Origin: Pseudomonadota bacterium
GTDB taxonomy: Bacteria; Myxococcota_A; UBA796; SXON01
Reading direction: 5' to 3'
Length of the DNA stretch: 64,000 nucleotides
Assembly: GCA_030685065.1 (NCBI GenBank)
Contig: JAUXQH010000072.1
Span: 62,001-126,000 of the forward strand
The notes below the pieces were generated by a model. It ran no database searches, was not told the origin of the DNA, and saw only the letters and a program-made list of their open reading frames with translations. Position numbers and translations under genes: made by a program. Below are positions 8,008-16,571 of the stretch, piece after piece (position 1 is the stretch's first letter; each line of letters begins with the position of its first letter).

Positions 8008-9005
8008 TCGACCGGCCGCGGCACGACCAGATCGATCGCGTGGCGCACCACGTCGATCCGCCAGGAAGCCGCCGCCACCCACTCCTCGCCGTCGATCTGC
8101 GCCTCCACGACGCCGCCCGGGCGGTCGAGGACGCGCAGCCGGAACCAGGGCGCGCGGATGATCGGGGTGAGCGGCGGCAAGCCCGGATCGAGCTCGTGGA
8201 CGGGCAGGCCCTCGAGGGTGACGACCGCACGGCCGATCCACTCGTTCCGCCCCCGGAAGGGCACCAGCTCCATCTCGCCGTCCTCCGGCGAGGAGGTCGG
8301 GTCGAACACCCAGGAACCAGCGTAGACCCGGGTGTTCTTCAGCACCAGGTCCGTCAGCCCGTCGAGGAACACGGTGCCCGCGGCGGTGGTGACCTCGACC
8401 TCGAACTTCGTCACCTCGACGTAGCTCTGGAGGAGCGCCCGCAGCACGGCGCCCGCGTACACGAGCTGATCCCGGTAGACCTCGCGGACGATGGGGATGC
8501 CGGCCACCAGGCGCCGATCCTCGTTCCGCATCCGGAGGATCTTCGGCGAGATGCCCCAACCGAGGCTGTCGAAGAACCAGTCGGTCGCCATCTCGGTGTC
8601 GAGAAAGTCGTAGGCGGTGACGCGACCGGCGTCGAGCGGCACGGTGTGGCCCGCCGCCACGGTGCGCACGTTGTCCTCCAGGTAGCGCTCCGCCGCGTAC
8701 ATGCCGAACGAGCGGCCCTGGTCGTTCGCGGTGCCCGTCGGCAACAGCGCCATGGGGATGCGCCGCCCGCTCTCGAGCAGCCCCCGCCCGACCTCGGCAA
8801 AGGTGCCGTCCCCTCCCATCGCGATCACGGCGCCGTATTCATTACCGGCGAGGGCTTTCGCCACGTCCGCTACCGTTTTTCCTTCGGGACGGGTGGACAG
8901 GAAGGCGTGCGCGACGCCGTGACGATCGAGCAACCTTCGCGCTTCATCGATACGCTCCGCGTTCTTCCCGGACTGCGCGGTGGGGTTGCCGACGAGCAGG
9001 TGCAT
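8004..9005 (-). CDS. Diacylglycerol/sphingosine-kinase-family lipid kinase
   Basis: 333 residues from ATG at 9005. This start is preferred over the ATG nine bases upstream because it begins directly with the domain strand MHLLVGNPTAQSGKN and because a -10-like GATAGA lies 8 bases before it. AMGGDGTFAEV near residue 62-72 is the diagnostic GGDGT nucleotide motif of the YegS/DgkB superfamily, and LLPTGTAND follows. These enzymes phosphorylate diacylglycerol or related lipids at the inner membrane. It leads a four-gene minus-strand group (kinase, deacetylase/hydrolase, sua5, bcp) and is divergent from the sulfatase gene with only about 30 bases between starts. Confidence 0.9.
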   Translation of the reverse strand: MHLLVGNPTAQSGKNAERIDEARRLLDRHGVAHAFLSTRPEGKTVADVAKALAGNEYGAVIAMGGDGTFAEVGRGLLESGRRIPMALLPTGTANDQGRSFGMYAAERYLEDNVRTVAAGHTVPLDAGRVTAYDFLDTEMATDWFFDSLGWGISPKILRMRNEDRRLVAGIPIVREVYRDQLVYAGAVLRALLQSYVEVTKFEVEVTTAAGTVFLDGLTDLVLKNTRVYAGSWVFDPTSSPEDGEMELVPFRGRNEWIGRAVVTLEGLPVHELDPGLPPLTPIIRAPWFRLRVLDRPGGVVEAQIDGEEWVAAASWRIDVVRHAIDLVVPRPVE

Positions 9006-9013
9006 GGGGAGCA

Positions 9014-9021
9014 TCTATCTC
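9014..9021. promoter_or_regulatory. Shared -10 region of two divergent genes
   Basis: The gap between the lipid kinase and sulfatase starts is too short for two separate promoters. The string TCTATCTC gives GATAGA on the minus strand, 8 bases before the kinase ATG at 9005. On the plus strand it gives TATCTC, 8 bases before an in-frame GTG at 9030 of the sulfatase gene. No Shine-Dalgarno is present on either side. This fits overlapping divergent leaderless promoters; it is inferred only from spacing. Confidence 0.4.
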
Positions 9022-9038
9022 GGGTCCTCGTGTCCAGA

Positions 9039-11504
9039 ATGTTCCCACCCGCAGACCATCCTTCGCCTCGCCGGTTTCTTCCGGACTGGTCACTCCGTCT
9101 GCTCAGGCTCGTGCTCCGCTTCGTCGACGCCCTCGTGCCCCGCGCGGAGGATCTCGCTCCGGCCCTGCTCACGGGGATCATCGGGCTCCTTCCGCTCACG
9201 ATGCTGCGTGCCTGGATCGCGAGCGCACTCGCTCCCGAGGCGACCCCCACCGACATCTGGCGCGTGCTCTTCGGCGAGATCGAGGCGTGGTGCCTCGTCG
9301 TGTTCGTCGGCGCCCTCGTCATTCGCCACATGCCCCGCCGGCTTCGGTTCCTCGGGCGCCTGGGCGTGCCCGCGTTCGGCACCTTCCTCCTCATCCTCTC
9401 CCTCACCGAGCTCACCTTTTTCTCCGTGACCGGCGGCCGCGCCGACGTGGAGGTGCTCGCCTTCGCGCTGCGCGACCTGCCCCAGATCGCGCCGGTGTTC
9501 ATGTCCGAGGTGAAGGGGTGGCAGGTCGGCGGGCTCCTGGCCGCCCTCCTCGTGGGGCTCTCGCCGGCCCTCGTGCGGGTCCGCGGCGTACCGTCTACCT
9601 ACGGCCGCACGGCCCTCCTGCTGATCCTCCCGGTAGTGTTGTTGGAGGTCGACGGTCGGCCTCGGCCGCGAAAGGACCTCCGCATCCTCCAGGCGAGCCT
9701 CATCGAGCAGCTGTGGTGGGACGGCCTCGAGCGCCTCGGCGACGAGACGATCCCGCCCGCGGCGGAGGAGCTCGAGCCGATCCGCCTGGTGCGCACCGAA
9801 GAGCGGCCGCCCTTCAACATCGTCCTGGTGCTGCTCGAGTCGGTCGGCGCGCGGAGCACGTCGCTCTACCCGCCCGAGGGGCATCCCGACGAGAAGCCGG
9901 TCTACCTGACGACGCCCAACCTCGCGGCGCTCGCGGCGAAGGGGCGCTTGGTGCGAACCGCGTACTCGGTCGTCCCACACACCTCCAAGGCGCTGATCAC
10001 CACGATGTGCGGCACCTGGCCGCAGCTCGTCTCGGAGATCCGCGAGGCGGGCCCCGGGAGCCTTCCGGATCGCTGCCTGCCGAAGCTCCTCGGCGAGCTC
10101 GGATACCGCAGCGCCTTCTTCCAGACCGCGCACGAGGGGTTCGAGAACCGCGGCGCGCTCATCCACCGCATGGGGTTCGACCAGTTCCGCTCGCGCGACA
10201 CGCTGCGGGGGCCGTTCGAGACCGTGAACTACTTCGGCATCGAGGACCGCGCGATGCTCGACCCGGGCATCGCCTGGTCACGCGCCGCCCAGGCCGACGG
10301 GCAGCCCTTCTTTGCCGCCTACCTGACGCTCACCTCGCACCACGACTACAACACCCCCAGCTACTGGGGGCAAGAAACGTACCCACGCGTAAACGCACGG
10401 CAGATGCAATACCTCAACGCCGTGCGCTACGTCGACGACTTCGTGGGCAAGCTGGTCGCCGGGTACGAGGCGGCGGGCCTCGCCGACAACACCCTGTTCG
10501 TGTTCCTGGGCGACCACGGCGAGGCCTTCGGCGAGCACGGGCGGAGCATGCACGATCTGGTCATCTACGACGAGGGGCTGCGGATCCCGATGGTGCTCTA
10601 CGGGCCCGGCGTGCTCGAGGGGACCGACGCGATCGAGGGGCCGCGCCAGCAGATCGACATCGTCCCCACCCTGCTCGGGATGCTCGGCGTCAAGGCCGAG
10701 GGCGGGTGGCTGCCCGGGACCAGCCTCCTCGACACGGTGGAGGACGCCCGGACGCTCTTTCACTCGTGCTGGCGGTCGCATCGCTGTCTCGCCCGGCGCA
10801 CGGGCGACAAGAAGATCGTCGACCACTACCGCGACGCGCCCATGCAGTACTTCGAGCTCGCGACGGATCCGATCGAGAAGGCGGACATGCGGGCTGAGCT
10901 TCCCCCCGAGGCGCTCACCTCGGCGCGCGCCGACATGCGCGCGTGGCGCGCCCGCGTGAACGGGCGGTATCAGGCCCTCGAAGCACGCTCCCTCGCGGCA
11001 CTCCAGCGCCCGGACGACGCCCCCGCGCTCGCGACGTGGGCGGGCAAGATGGACCTCCTCGGGTGCACCCTCCTCACGCCCGAGGTGCTCCCGGCCGAGG
11101 CCGTGTGGGTGCGCTGCCGCTGGCGCGCGAACCAGGAGCTGGCTCAGGCCTGGCGCGTCGACCTCCGGCTCGAGGGCGCCGAGTCCGAGAAGCTGTTCGA
11201 GCCGGTCCTCGCCGACCTGCCGCCGTTGGACGGCCGCCTGCCGACCTTCCAATGGACGCCCGGCGTCTCCGTCGAGGATGACCTCCGGGTGTTTCTCCCT
11301 CCCGACGCCAAGCCGGGCCGCGCCCGGGTGTCGGTGGGGTGGGAGCGCTACGGGGACGGCGCCATCGCGATGGACGGCGGCGGGGAGCGCTACGACGTAG
11401 GGACCGTCAGCGTCCTCCCGCCGCTCCACCCCTATGACGCCGCCACGGCCAACGGCGGGGTCCTCGAGGTGCCCTCCCAGGATCCGGACGCCGAGGACAA
11501 GTAG
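9039..11504 (+). CDS. Membrane-anchored sulfatase-family phosphoglycerol transferase (LTA-synthase-like)
   Basis: 821 residues from ATG; an in-frame GTG at 9030 is an alternative. The N-terminal 205 residues hold about five membrane helices (near 41-60, 83-97, 111-131, 163-180, 190-203). The extracytoplasmic alkaline-phosphatase-fold domain follows: NIVLVLLES (Glu about 267), a candidate nucleophile in VVPHTSKAL (Thr about 315), TSHHDY and FVFLGDHGEAFGEHG (Asp-His about 492-493). This layout matches LtaS/OpgB/EptA-like enzymes that move phosphoglycerol or phosphoethanolamine groups onto envelope glycans. About 200 C-terminal residues (from about 620) form an extra beta-rich domain not usual in LtaS. 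The acceptor cannot be told from sequence. Confidence 0.85.
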   Translation: MFPPADHPSPRRFLPDWSLRLLRLVLRFVDALVPRAEDLAPALLTGIIGLLPLTMLRAWIASALAPEATPTDIWRVLFGEIEAWCLVVFVGALVIRHMPRRLRFLGRLGVPAFGTFLLILSLTELTFFSVTGGRADVEVLAFALRDLPQIAPVFMSEVKGWQVGGLLAALLVGLSPALVRVRGVPSTYGRTALLLILPVVLLEVDGRPRPRKDLRILQASLIEQLWWDGLERLGDETIPPAAEELEPIRLVRTEERPPFNIVLVLLESVGARSTSLYPPEGHPDEKPVYLTTPNLAALAAKGRLVRTAYSVVPHTSKALITTMCGTWPQLVSEIREAGPGSLPDRCLPKLLGELGYRSAFFQTAHEGFENRGALIHRMGFDQFRSRDTLRGPFETVNYFGIEDRAMLDPGIAWSRAAQADGQPFFAAYLTLTSHHDYNTPSYWGQETYPRVNARQMQYLNAVRYVDDFVGKLVAGYEAAGLADNTLFVFLGDHGEAFGEHGRSMHDLVIYDEGLRIPMVLYGPGVLEGTDAIEGPRQQIDIVPTLLGMLGVKAEGGWLPGTSLLDTVEDARTLFHSCWRSHRCLARRTGDKKIVDHYRDAPMQYFELATDPIEKADMRAELPPEALTSARADMRAWRARVNGRYQALEARSLAALQRPDDAPALATWAGKMDLLGCTLLTPEVLPAEAVWVRCRWRANQELAQAWRVDLRLEGAESEKLFEPVLADLPPLDGRLPTFQWTPGVSVEDDLRVFLPPDAKPGRARVSVGWERYGDGAIAMDGGGERYDVGTVSVLPPLHPYDAATANGGVLEVPSQDPDAEDK

Positions 11505-11524
11505 CCCCGCGGGGGCCGGCCCGG

Positions 11525-12259
11525 TCAGCCGCCGAGGTAGGCGGCCCGGATCGCGTCGTCGTCGAGCAGCTCCTTGGCCGGACCCGACTGCTTGATCGTG
11601 CCGGTTTCGAGGACGTAGCCGGTGTGGGCGATGCGGAGCGCGAGGTGCGCGTTCTGCTCCACGAGCAGCACGGTGACCCCCTCGGCGTTGATCGCCTGGA
11701 TCGTCTCGAAGATGCCCGCCACGATCACCGGGGCGAGCCCCAGCGACGGCTCGTCCAGGAGGAGGACCTTCGGCCGCGCCATCATCGCTCGGCCGATGGC
11801 CAACATCTGCTGCTCTCCGCCGGAGAGCGTGCCGGCCTGCTGGGCCATGCGCTCGCCGAGGCGAGGCCAGATCTTCACGATGCGGTCGATGTCGGCGGCG
11901 ATGCCGTCCTTGTCCTTCCGGATCCAGGCGCCGAGCTGGAGGTTCTCGCGCACGGTGAGGTTGGGGAACACCTGTCGGCCCTCGGGCGACTGCGAGATGC
12001 CGCGCCGCACGATCTCGTGGGGTTCGAGGCGGGTGATCGCGGCGCCGTCGAGCGTGATGCTCCCGCTCTTCGCCTTGACCAGCCCCGACACGGTGCGGAG
12101 GAGCGTCGTCTTGCCCGCCCCGTTGGCGCCGAGGAGGGTCGTGATGCGTCCGTGCTCGACGTCGAGGTCGACCGAGTGGAGGGCGTGAATCTGGCCGTAC
12201 CAGACGTCGAGCGCCCGGATCGAGAGGGCGCGGACGGAGAGGTCATCGGGCGTGGTCAC
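11525..12259 (-). CDS. livF: Branched-chain amino acid ABC transporter, ATP-binding protein LivF
   Basis: 244 residues. Walker A is GANGAGKTT, the Q-loop region is SQSPEGRQVFPNLTVREN, the signature is LSGGEQQ, and Walker B is VLLLDEPSLGLAP. The phrase IARPHIVRRG-like followed by PEGRQVFP is characteristic of LivF rather than LivG. It pairs with LivG in the cytoplasm to drive uptake through LivH/LivM. It is the last gene of livKHMGF; its ATG overlaps the livG stop (ATGA). It ends convergent to the sulfatase gene with 20 bases between stops, which include a small CCCCGCGGGG palindrome. Confidence 0.95.
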   Translation of the reverse strand: MTTPDDLSVRALSIRALDVWYGQIHALHSVDLDVEHGRITTLLGANGAGKTTLLRTVSGLVKAKSGSITLDGAAITRLEPHEIVRRGISQSPEGRQVFPNLTVRENLQLGAWIRKDKDGIAADIDRIVKIWPRLGERMAQQAGTLSGGEQQMLAIGRAMMARPKVLLLDEPSLGLAPVIVAGIFETIQAINAEGVTVLLVEQNAHLALRIAHTGYVLETGTIKQSGPAKELLDDDAIRAAYLGG

Positions 12260-13035
12260 GCGGTCTCCTGGTGCACGTCCGCCCCCAGGTAGGCCTCGAT
12301 GACGACGGGATCCTTGCGGATCTCGTCGGGTGTACCCTCCGCGATGCGGGCGCCGTGGTCGAGCACGGTGATGCGCTCGCAGATGCCCATGACGACGGCC
12401 ATGTGGTGCTCGATGAGGAGGATGGTGACCCCGAAGGTCTCCCGGACCCAGCGGATGAGGTGCATGAGCTCCTCCGCCTCGGAGGGGTTCATGCCGGCGG
12501 CGGGCTCGTCGAGCAGGAGCAGCTTCGGCCTGGTCGCGAGCGCGCGCGCGATCTCGAGCCGGCGCCGAAGGCCGTAGGGGAGGCTGTCCGCGCCGAGCTC
12601 GGCCATCGGCAGGAGCCCGAAGGTATCGAGCAGCTTACGGGCTTCTTCCTCCGTGCGTGCCTCGTCCGCCAGGTAGCGGGGGGCGCGCAGCACCGCCTCG
12701 AAGAGGTTGGCGTGCAGGTGCCGGTGGAACGCCACCTTCACGTTGTCGAGCACCGAGAGCCCGGCGAAGAGCCGGATGTTCTGGAATGTGCGCCCGATGC
12801 CGGCCGCCGCGATCCGCGTGGGCCCGAGGCCGACGATGGACGTCCCCTGAAAGCGGATGTCGCCCTCGGTCGGAAGGTAGATGCCCGTGATGAGGTTGAA
12901 AACCGTCGTCTTTCCGGCGCCGTTCGGACCGATGAGCCCGTAGAGCGCGCCCTCGGGCACGGACAGGTCGAGGTCACACACCGCGCGCAGCCCGCCGAAG
13001 CGGATCCCGGTCTTCTGGAGGGCGAGGAGGGTCAT
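12256..13035 (-). CDS. livG: Branched-chain amino acid ABC transporter, ATP-binding protein LivG
   Basis: 259 residues. The start is in an ATGA overlap with the livM stop; longer in-frame readings upstream lie antisense-like within livM and were not used. Walker A is GPNGAGKTTVFNLITG, with FQNIRLFAGLSVLDNV after it, typical of LivG. The signature region reads LPYGLRRRLEIARAL, with YG in place of the usual LSGG as in many LivG proteins. Walker B is LLLLDEPAAGMNP. The C-terminus has the LivG ending GTPDEIRKDPVVIEAYLG. Partner of LivF at the inner membrane. Confidence 0.95.
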   Translation of the reverse strand: MTLLALQKTGIRFGGLRAVCDLDLSVPEGALYGLIGPNGAGKTTVFNLITGIYLPTEGDIRFQGTSIVGLGPTRIAAAGIGRTFQNIRLFAGLSVLDNVKVAFHRHLHANLFEAVLRAPRYLADEARTEEEARKLLDTFGLLPMAELGADSLPYGLRRRLEIARALATRPKLLLLDEPAAGMNPSEAEELMHLIRWVRETFGVTILLIEHHMAVVMGICERITVLDHGARIAEGTPDEIRKDPVVIEAYLGADVHQETA

Positions 13036-14027
13036 GCGGCGGCCTTGGTCGTGGTGGCCGGGCGCCGCCGGAACAGGTCGGAGAGCTCCTTGCCGCCGAG
13101 GAGCCCCTTCGGCCGGAGGATCATCATGCCGATGAGCAGGAGCGAGTAGATGACCATGCGGTATTCGGCCACCGGCCGGAGGATCTCCGGGAGCGCGGTG
13201 AGCACGGCCGCCGCGAGGAGCGGCCCCGAGAGCGAGCCTGTGCCGCCGAGCACGACCATCGCGAGGATCTCGATGGAGCGCTCGAACTGGAACTGGCTCG
13301 GGAAGATCGACGCGCGGTAGTGCGCGAGGAGCCCGCCGGCGATGCCCGCCCAGAAGGCGCCGACGACGAACGCGATCACCTTGGCCTTGGTGGTGTCGAC
13401 CCCGAGCGAGCGCAGCGCGATCTCGTTGTCCCGCACCGCTTCGAACACGCGGCCGTGCGCGCTCCGGAGCAGGTTGCGGATGAACACGGTGCCGAGGAGC
13501 ACCCAGGTGAAGGTCCACCCGAAGGTGGTCGCCACCGGGAGCCCCGTGAGGCCGGCGGCGCCGCCGAGCGCGGCGGTGTTCTGGATGACGACGATGATGA
13601 TGCCGTTGAAGCCGAGCGTGACGACCGCGAGGTAGTCGCCGGTGAGGCGCAGGCTCGGAAGGCCGACGACCACGCCGGCCAGCGCCGCCGCGAACCCGCC
13701 CACGAGCACGCCGATCATCGGGTGGAGGCCCGAATGCAGCGTCATCATCGCGGCGCTGTACGCGCCCACGGCCATGAACCCGGCGTGACCCAGGCTGAAC
13801 TGGCCCGTGAACCCGAGGACGAGGGCCAGTCCCATCACCGCGAGCAGCGCCATGCCGATGCGGATGATGATGTCGGTGAGGTACGGGTCGGTCCACGGGA
13901 CGGCGTACAGATCGAGCGCCCACACCGCGCCGATCGCGACGGCGAAGGCGACGTAGCCGAGGATCACGCCGCGAAGCTCGACCGCCCGCGAAGTCGCGGG
14001 AGGGCGCGGGGGAGCCGAGCCCGGCAT
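13032..14027 (-). CDS. livM: Branched-chain amino acid ABC transporter, permease LivM
   Basis: 331 residues with about nine membrane helices. Typical LivM signatures are LGFTGQFSLGHAGFMAVGAY and LTGDYLAVVTLGF. The cytoplasmic coupling loop AVRDNEIALRSLGVDTTKAKV contacts the ATPases. After the last helix the tail is short and basic (GLLGGKELSDLFRRRP). The start ATG shares one base with the livH stop (TGATG), so coupling is likely. It forms the membrane channel with LivH. Confidence 0.95.
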   Translation of the reverse strand: MPGSAPPRPPATSRAVELRGVILGYVAFAVAIGAVWALDLYAVPWTDPYLTDIIIRIGMALLAVMGLALVLGFTGQFSLGHAGFMAVGAYSAAMMTLHSGLHPMIGVLVGGFAAALAGVVVGLPSLRLTGDYLAVVTLGFNGIIIVVIQNTAALGGAAGLTGLPVATTFGWTFTWVLLGTVFIRNLLRSAHGRVFEAVRDNEIALRSLGVDTTKAKVIAFVVGAFWAGIAGGLLAHYRASIFPSQFQFERSIEILAMVVLGGTGSLSGPLLAAAVLTALPEILRPVAEYRMVIYSLLLIGMMILRPKGLLGGKELSDLFRRRPATTTKAAA

Positions 14028-14926
14028 CAGACCTTCTCCACGGTGGGCTTCCCGAACAGGCCCGTGGGCCGGTAGAGGAGGATGCAGATGAGGAGCAGGA
14101 ACGCGATCGCGTCGCGGTAAGTGGACGCGAGGTAGCCGCTCACGAAGGTCTCCGCGAGTCCGAGCAGGAGCCCGCCCGCTACGGCGCCGGGGATGCTCCC
14201 GATGCCCCCGAGGACCGCCGCCACGAACGCCTTGAGGCCCCCGGTCATCCCCATGTCGGGGCGGATCGTGTGCTTGTCGAGCGCGATGAGCAGCGCGGCG
14301 GCGCCCGCGAGGACCGAGCCGATCGCGAAGGTGAAGGAGACCACGCGGTCGACCGGGATGCCCATGAGCGCCGCGGTGTCCCGCGAGTGGCTCACGGCCC
14401 GCATCGCCCGGCCGATCTGCGTGCGCTCGACGATGTAGTGGAGCGCGAGCATGAGCGCGATGGTGACGCTGAACGTGAGCACGTCCTGGCTGCGCAAGGC
14501 GAGGCCGTCCGCGAGCTGCCACTGCTTCTCGGGGAGCAGGGACGGGAAGCTCTGGAGCGCGCCGAACGCGAGCAGGCCGACGTTCTGGAGGAGGAGGGAC
14601 ACGCCGATCGCGGTGATCAGCATGTTCAAGCGGGAGGAGCGCCGGAGCGGCCGGTAGGCGACCCGCTCGATCGTCATGCCGAGCACGGCGCAGAACGCCA
14701 TCGCGCCGATGGCGACGACGATCACGCCCGGGATGGTCGGATTGGTGTCGACCCCCAAGAGCCGAGCAAGGTACAAGGCCGCGAAGGCGCCCATCATGTA
14801 CACCTCGCCATGGGCGAAGTTGATGAGCTGGAGCGTGCCGTACACCATCGTGTAGCCGAGCGCGATCAGGGCATAGATCGCGCCCAACGACAGCCCGTTG
14901 AGGAGCTGTTGGAGGAAGAGGGTCAC
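14027..14926 (-). CDS. livH: Branched-chain amino acid ABC transporter, permease LivH
   Basis: 299 residues with about eight membrane helices. The N-terminus reads FLQQLLNGLSLGAIYALIAL followed by GYTMVYGTLQLINFAHGE, the hallmark of LivH. The coupling segment RAVSHSRDTAALMGIPVDRV is present (the family usually has RACAED here). The gene starts three bases after the livK stop and has no separate promoter visible. Confidence 0.95.
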   Translation of the reverse strand: MTLFLQQLLNGLSLGAIYALIALGYTMVYGTLQLINFAHGEVYMMGAFAALYLARLLGVDTNPTIPGVIVVAIGAMAFCAVLGMTIERVAYRPLRRSSRLNMLITAIGVSLLLQNVGLLAFGALQSFPSLLPEKQWQLADGLALRSQDVLTFSVTIALMLALHYIVERTQIGRAMRAVSHSRDTAALMGIPVDRVVSFTFAIGSVLAGAAALLIALDKHTIRPDMGMTGGLKAFVAAVLGGIGSIPGAVAGGLLLGLAETFVSGYLASTYRDAIAFLLLICILLYRPTGLFGKPTVEKV

Positions 14927-14929
14927 CGA

Positions 14930-16234
14930 CTACTTGGCAGGAGCGGGGGCAGCGCCCTCTGCGGGGGCCGGGGCGCCCTCGATGGTGGCCGTGGCGGCTT
15001 CGGGGGCGGCCGCGGCGCCTTCGGCCGGCACGGGGGCGGCGGAGGCACCCGGGGAGATCGACTCGACGAACCGGGGGCCGTCCTTCGTGACCTCGACGAC
15101 CACCGCCGGCTTCTCGGCGTTGCGGTCCTTGTCGATGGTGATGGTCCCGGTGACGCCGGGAAAGCCCTTGACGCCAGCGAGCTCGTCGCGGAGCGCGGCG
15201 CGCGCGGCCTTGCGCGCTCCCTCGGTGGCGGGGACGGCGGAGCGGTCGGCAAACGCGGCTGCGTGGGCCGGGTTCTTCGCGACGGTCGTCATGGCTTGGT
15301 ACAGGATCTTGGCCGAGTCGTACCCGAGCGCCGCGAGCCCGTCCGGCTTCGCGCCGTACTTCTCCTGGTACTTCTTGATGAAGTCCTGCACGATGGGGCT
15401 CGGATCGTCCACCGAGTAGTGGTTCGTGTAGAAGCCGCCGACGATCGCGTCCTGCCCGATCTCGACCAGCTTGTCGGAGTCCCAGCCGTCCCCGCCGAGC
15501 AGGATGCCCTTGTAGCCGGAGTCACGCGCCTGGCGGGCGATGAGGCCGGTCTCGGTGTAGTACCCGGGGACGAAGATTGCGTCGGGGCTCTTGGACACGA
15601 TGTTCGTGAGCTGCGCCTTGAAGTCGAGGTCGTTCGCCGAGTAGGCCTCCTCCGCGATGACGGTGCCTCCCAGGCTGACGAAGGTCTCCTTGAAGTACTG
15701 CGCGAGGCCCACCGAGTAGTCGCTCTTCACGTCGGTGAGGACCGCCACGGTGCGCACGGCCTTGGTGTTGTAGGCGAACTGCGCGGCGGCGGTGCCTTGG
15801 AACGGGTCGATGAAGCACACCCGGAAGATGTAGTCGCCCACCTGGGTCACCTTCGGGGAGGTGGACGAGGGCGAGATCATCGGGACGCCGGCGGCCTGCG
15901 CGAGGGGCGCCGCGGCAAGCGAGGAGGACGAGGCCACCTCGCCGAGGAGGGCGACGGGGCGGTCGCGGGAGAGCAGCTTGTTCACGGCCGTGGCCGCCTC
16001 TTCCGGCAACGAGCGGTCGTCCTCGACCACCATGCGGATCTGCGCGCCTGCGATGCCGCCCGCGGCGTTCTGCTCGAGGGTCGCGATCTCGATCCCGTTG
16101 CGCGTGGAGAGCCCGAACGTGGCCGCGCCGCCGGAGAGCGAGCCGAACTGCCCGATGACGATCTCCTTCGTTTCGGGGTTGCCGCCCGCGCACGCGGCCA
16201 GGAACGTGGTGAGCAGGACAGTTGCGATGCGCAC
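14930..16234 (-). CDS. livK: Branched-chain amino acid ABC transporter, substrate-binding lipoprotein LivK
   Basis: 434 residues. The start is GTG with AGGAGG four bases upstream. The signal peptide VRIATVLLTTFLAAC ends in a lipobox (Cys about 15), so it is a lipoprotein rather than a free periplasmic protein. The type I periplasmic-binding fold begins IVIGQFGSLSGGAATFG and includes ISPSSTSPKVTQ and DVKSDYSVGLAQYFKE, both standard in LivJ/LivK. About 45 residues at the C-terminus are a low-complexity Ala/Pro/Glu tail absent from the usual family members. It is first in livKHMGF and has its own sigma70-like promoter just upstream. The ligand is probably branched-chain or related amino acids; the family also binds urea and amides. 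Confidence 0.93.
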   Translation of the reverse strand: MRIATVLLTTFLAACAGGNPETKEIVIGQFGSLSGGAATFGLSTRNGIEIATLEQNAAGGIAGAQIRMVVEDDRSLPEEAATAVNKLLSRDRPVALLGEVASSSSLAAAPLAQAAGVPMISPSSTSPKVTQVGDYIFRVCFIDPFQGTAAAQFAYNTKAVRTVAVLTDVKSDYSVGLAQYFKETFVSLGGTVIAEEAYSANDLDFKAQLTNIVSKSPDAIFVPGYYTETGLIARQARDSGYKGILLGGDGWDSDKLVEIGQDAIVGGFYTNHYSVDDPSPIVQDFIKKYQEKYGAKPDGLAALGYDSAKILYQAMTTVAKNPAHAAAFADRSAVPATEGARKAARAALRDELAGVKGFPGVTGTITIDKDRNAEKPAVVVEVTKDGPRFVESISPGASAAPVPAEGAAAAPEAATATIEGAPAPAEGAAPAPAK

Positions 16235-16255
16235 GGAGCCTCCTAAGGGTCGCCG

Positions 16256-16283
16256 ATTCTATTGATTCGGAGGACGGAGTCAA
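16256..16283 (-). promoter_or_regulatory. Sigma70-type promoter of the liv operon
   Basis: On the minus strand TTGACT (16278-16283) and TAGAAT (16256-16261) are separated by 16 bases; each matches the consensus in 5 of 6 positions. The -10 lies 21 bases before the livK GTG, leaving room for the AGGAGG site at 16239-16244. This is the best classical promoter in the window. Confidence 0.8.
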
Positions 16284-16447
16284 CCGGCGGACGGGTCCCG
16301 AGCTTCCAGGATGGGCGCCTCCTCGGGGCGGCCCCCATCGGCAGCGCCAAAAAGACGCTCCTTGAAAGCTATGAATCCGAGACTCGCGCCTTCTGTCGCC
16401 CGGGGCCCTTGCTCGCCGCGAGGGGGCCGATTAGTAGGCGCCGCGAT

Positions 16448-16524
16448 GGCTTCGTAGCTCAGTTGGTTAGAGCACGCGGTTCATACCCGCGGTGTCGTAG
16501 GTTCAAGTCCCACCGAAGCCACCA
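16448..16524 (+). tRNA. tRNA-Met (anticodon CAT), elongator type
   Basis: A complete cloverleaf: acceptor GGCTTCG/CGAAGCC, D arm GCTC/GAGC with loop AGTTGGTTA, anticodon stem CGCGG/CCGCG with loop TTCATAC (anticodon CAT), T loop TTCAAGT, and an encoded 3' ACCA. The first pair is G-C and the anticodon stem lacks the three G-C pairs of initiators, so it is not tRNA-fMet. A CAT anticodon could also mean a lysidine-modified tRNA-Ile, which cannot be excluded from sequence alone. The T stem GTAGG/CCCAC contains one A-C mismatch. Confidence 0.93.
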
Positions 16525-16529
16525 TCTCG

Positions 16530-16571
16530 AACAACCGCCCGCTCGGCCCCACGGCTGGGCGGGCGGTTGTT
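16530..16571 (+). terminator. Hairpin terminator after the tRNA gene
   Basis: A perfect 13-base stem pairs 16530-16542 with 16559-16571 around a 16-base loop, starting 6 bases after the tRNA CCA end. The 3' arm ends in GTTGTTGCGTT, giving a weak T-rich tail. Confidence 0.7.

Noticed and set aside
14270-16246. A 658-codon plus-strand open frame opposite livH and livK
   Set aside because: Antisense to recognised transporter genes, with repetitive charged composition only.
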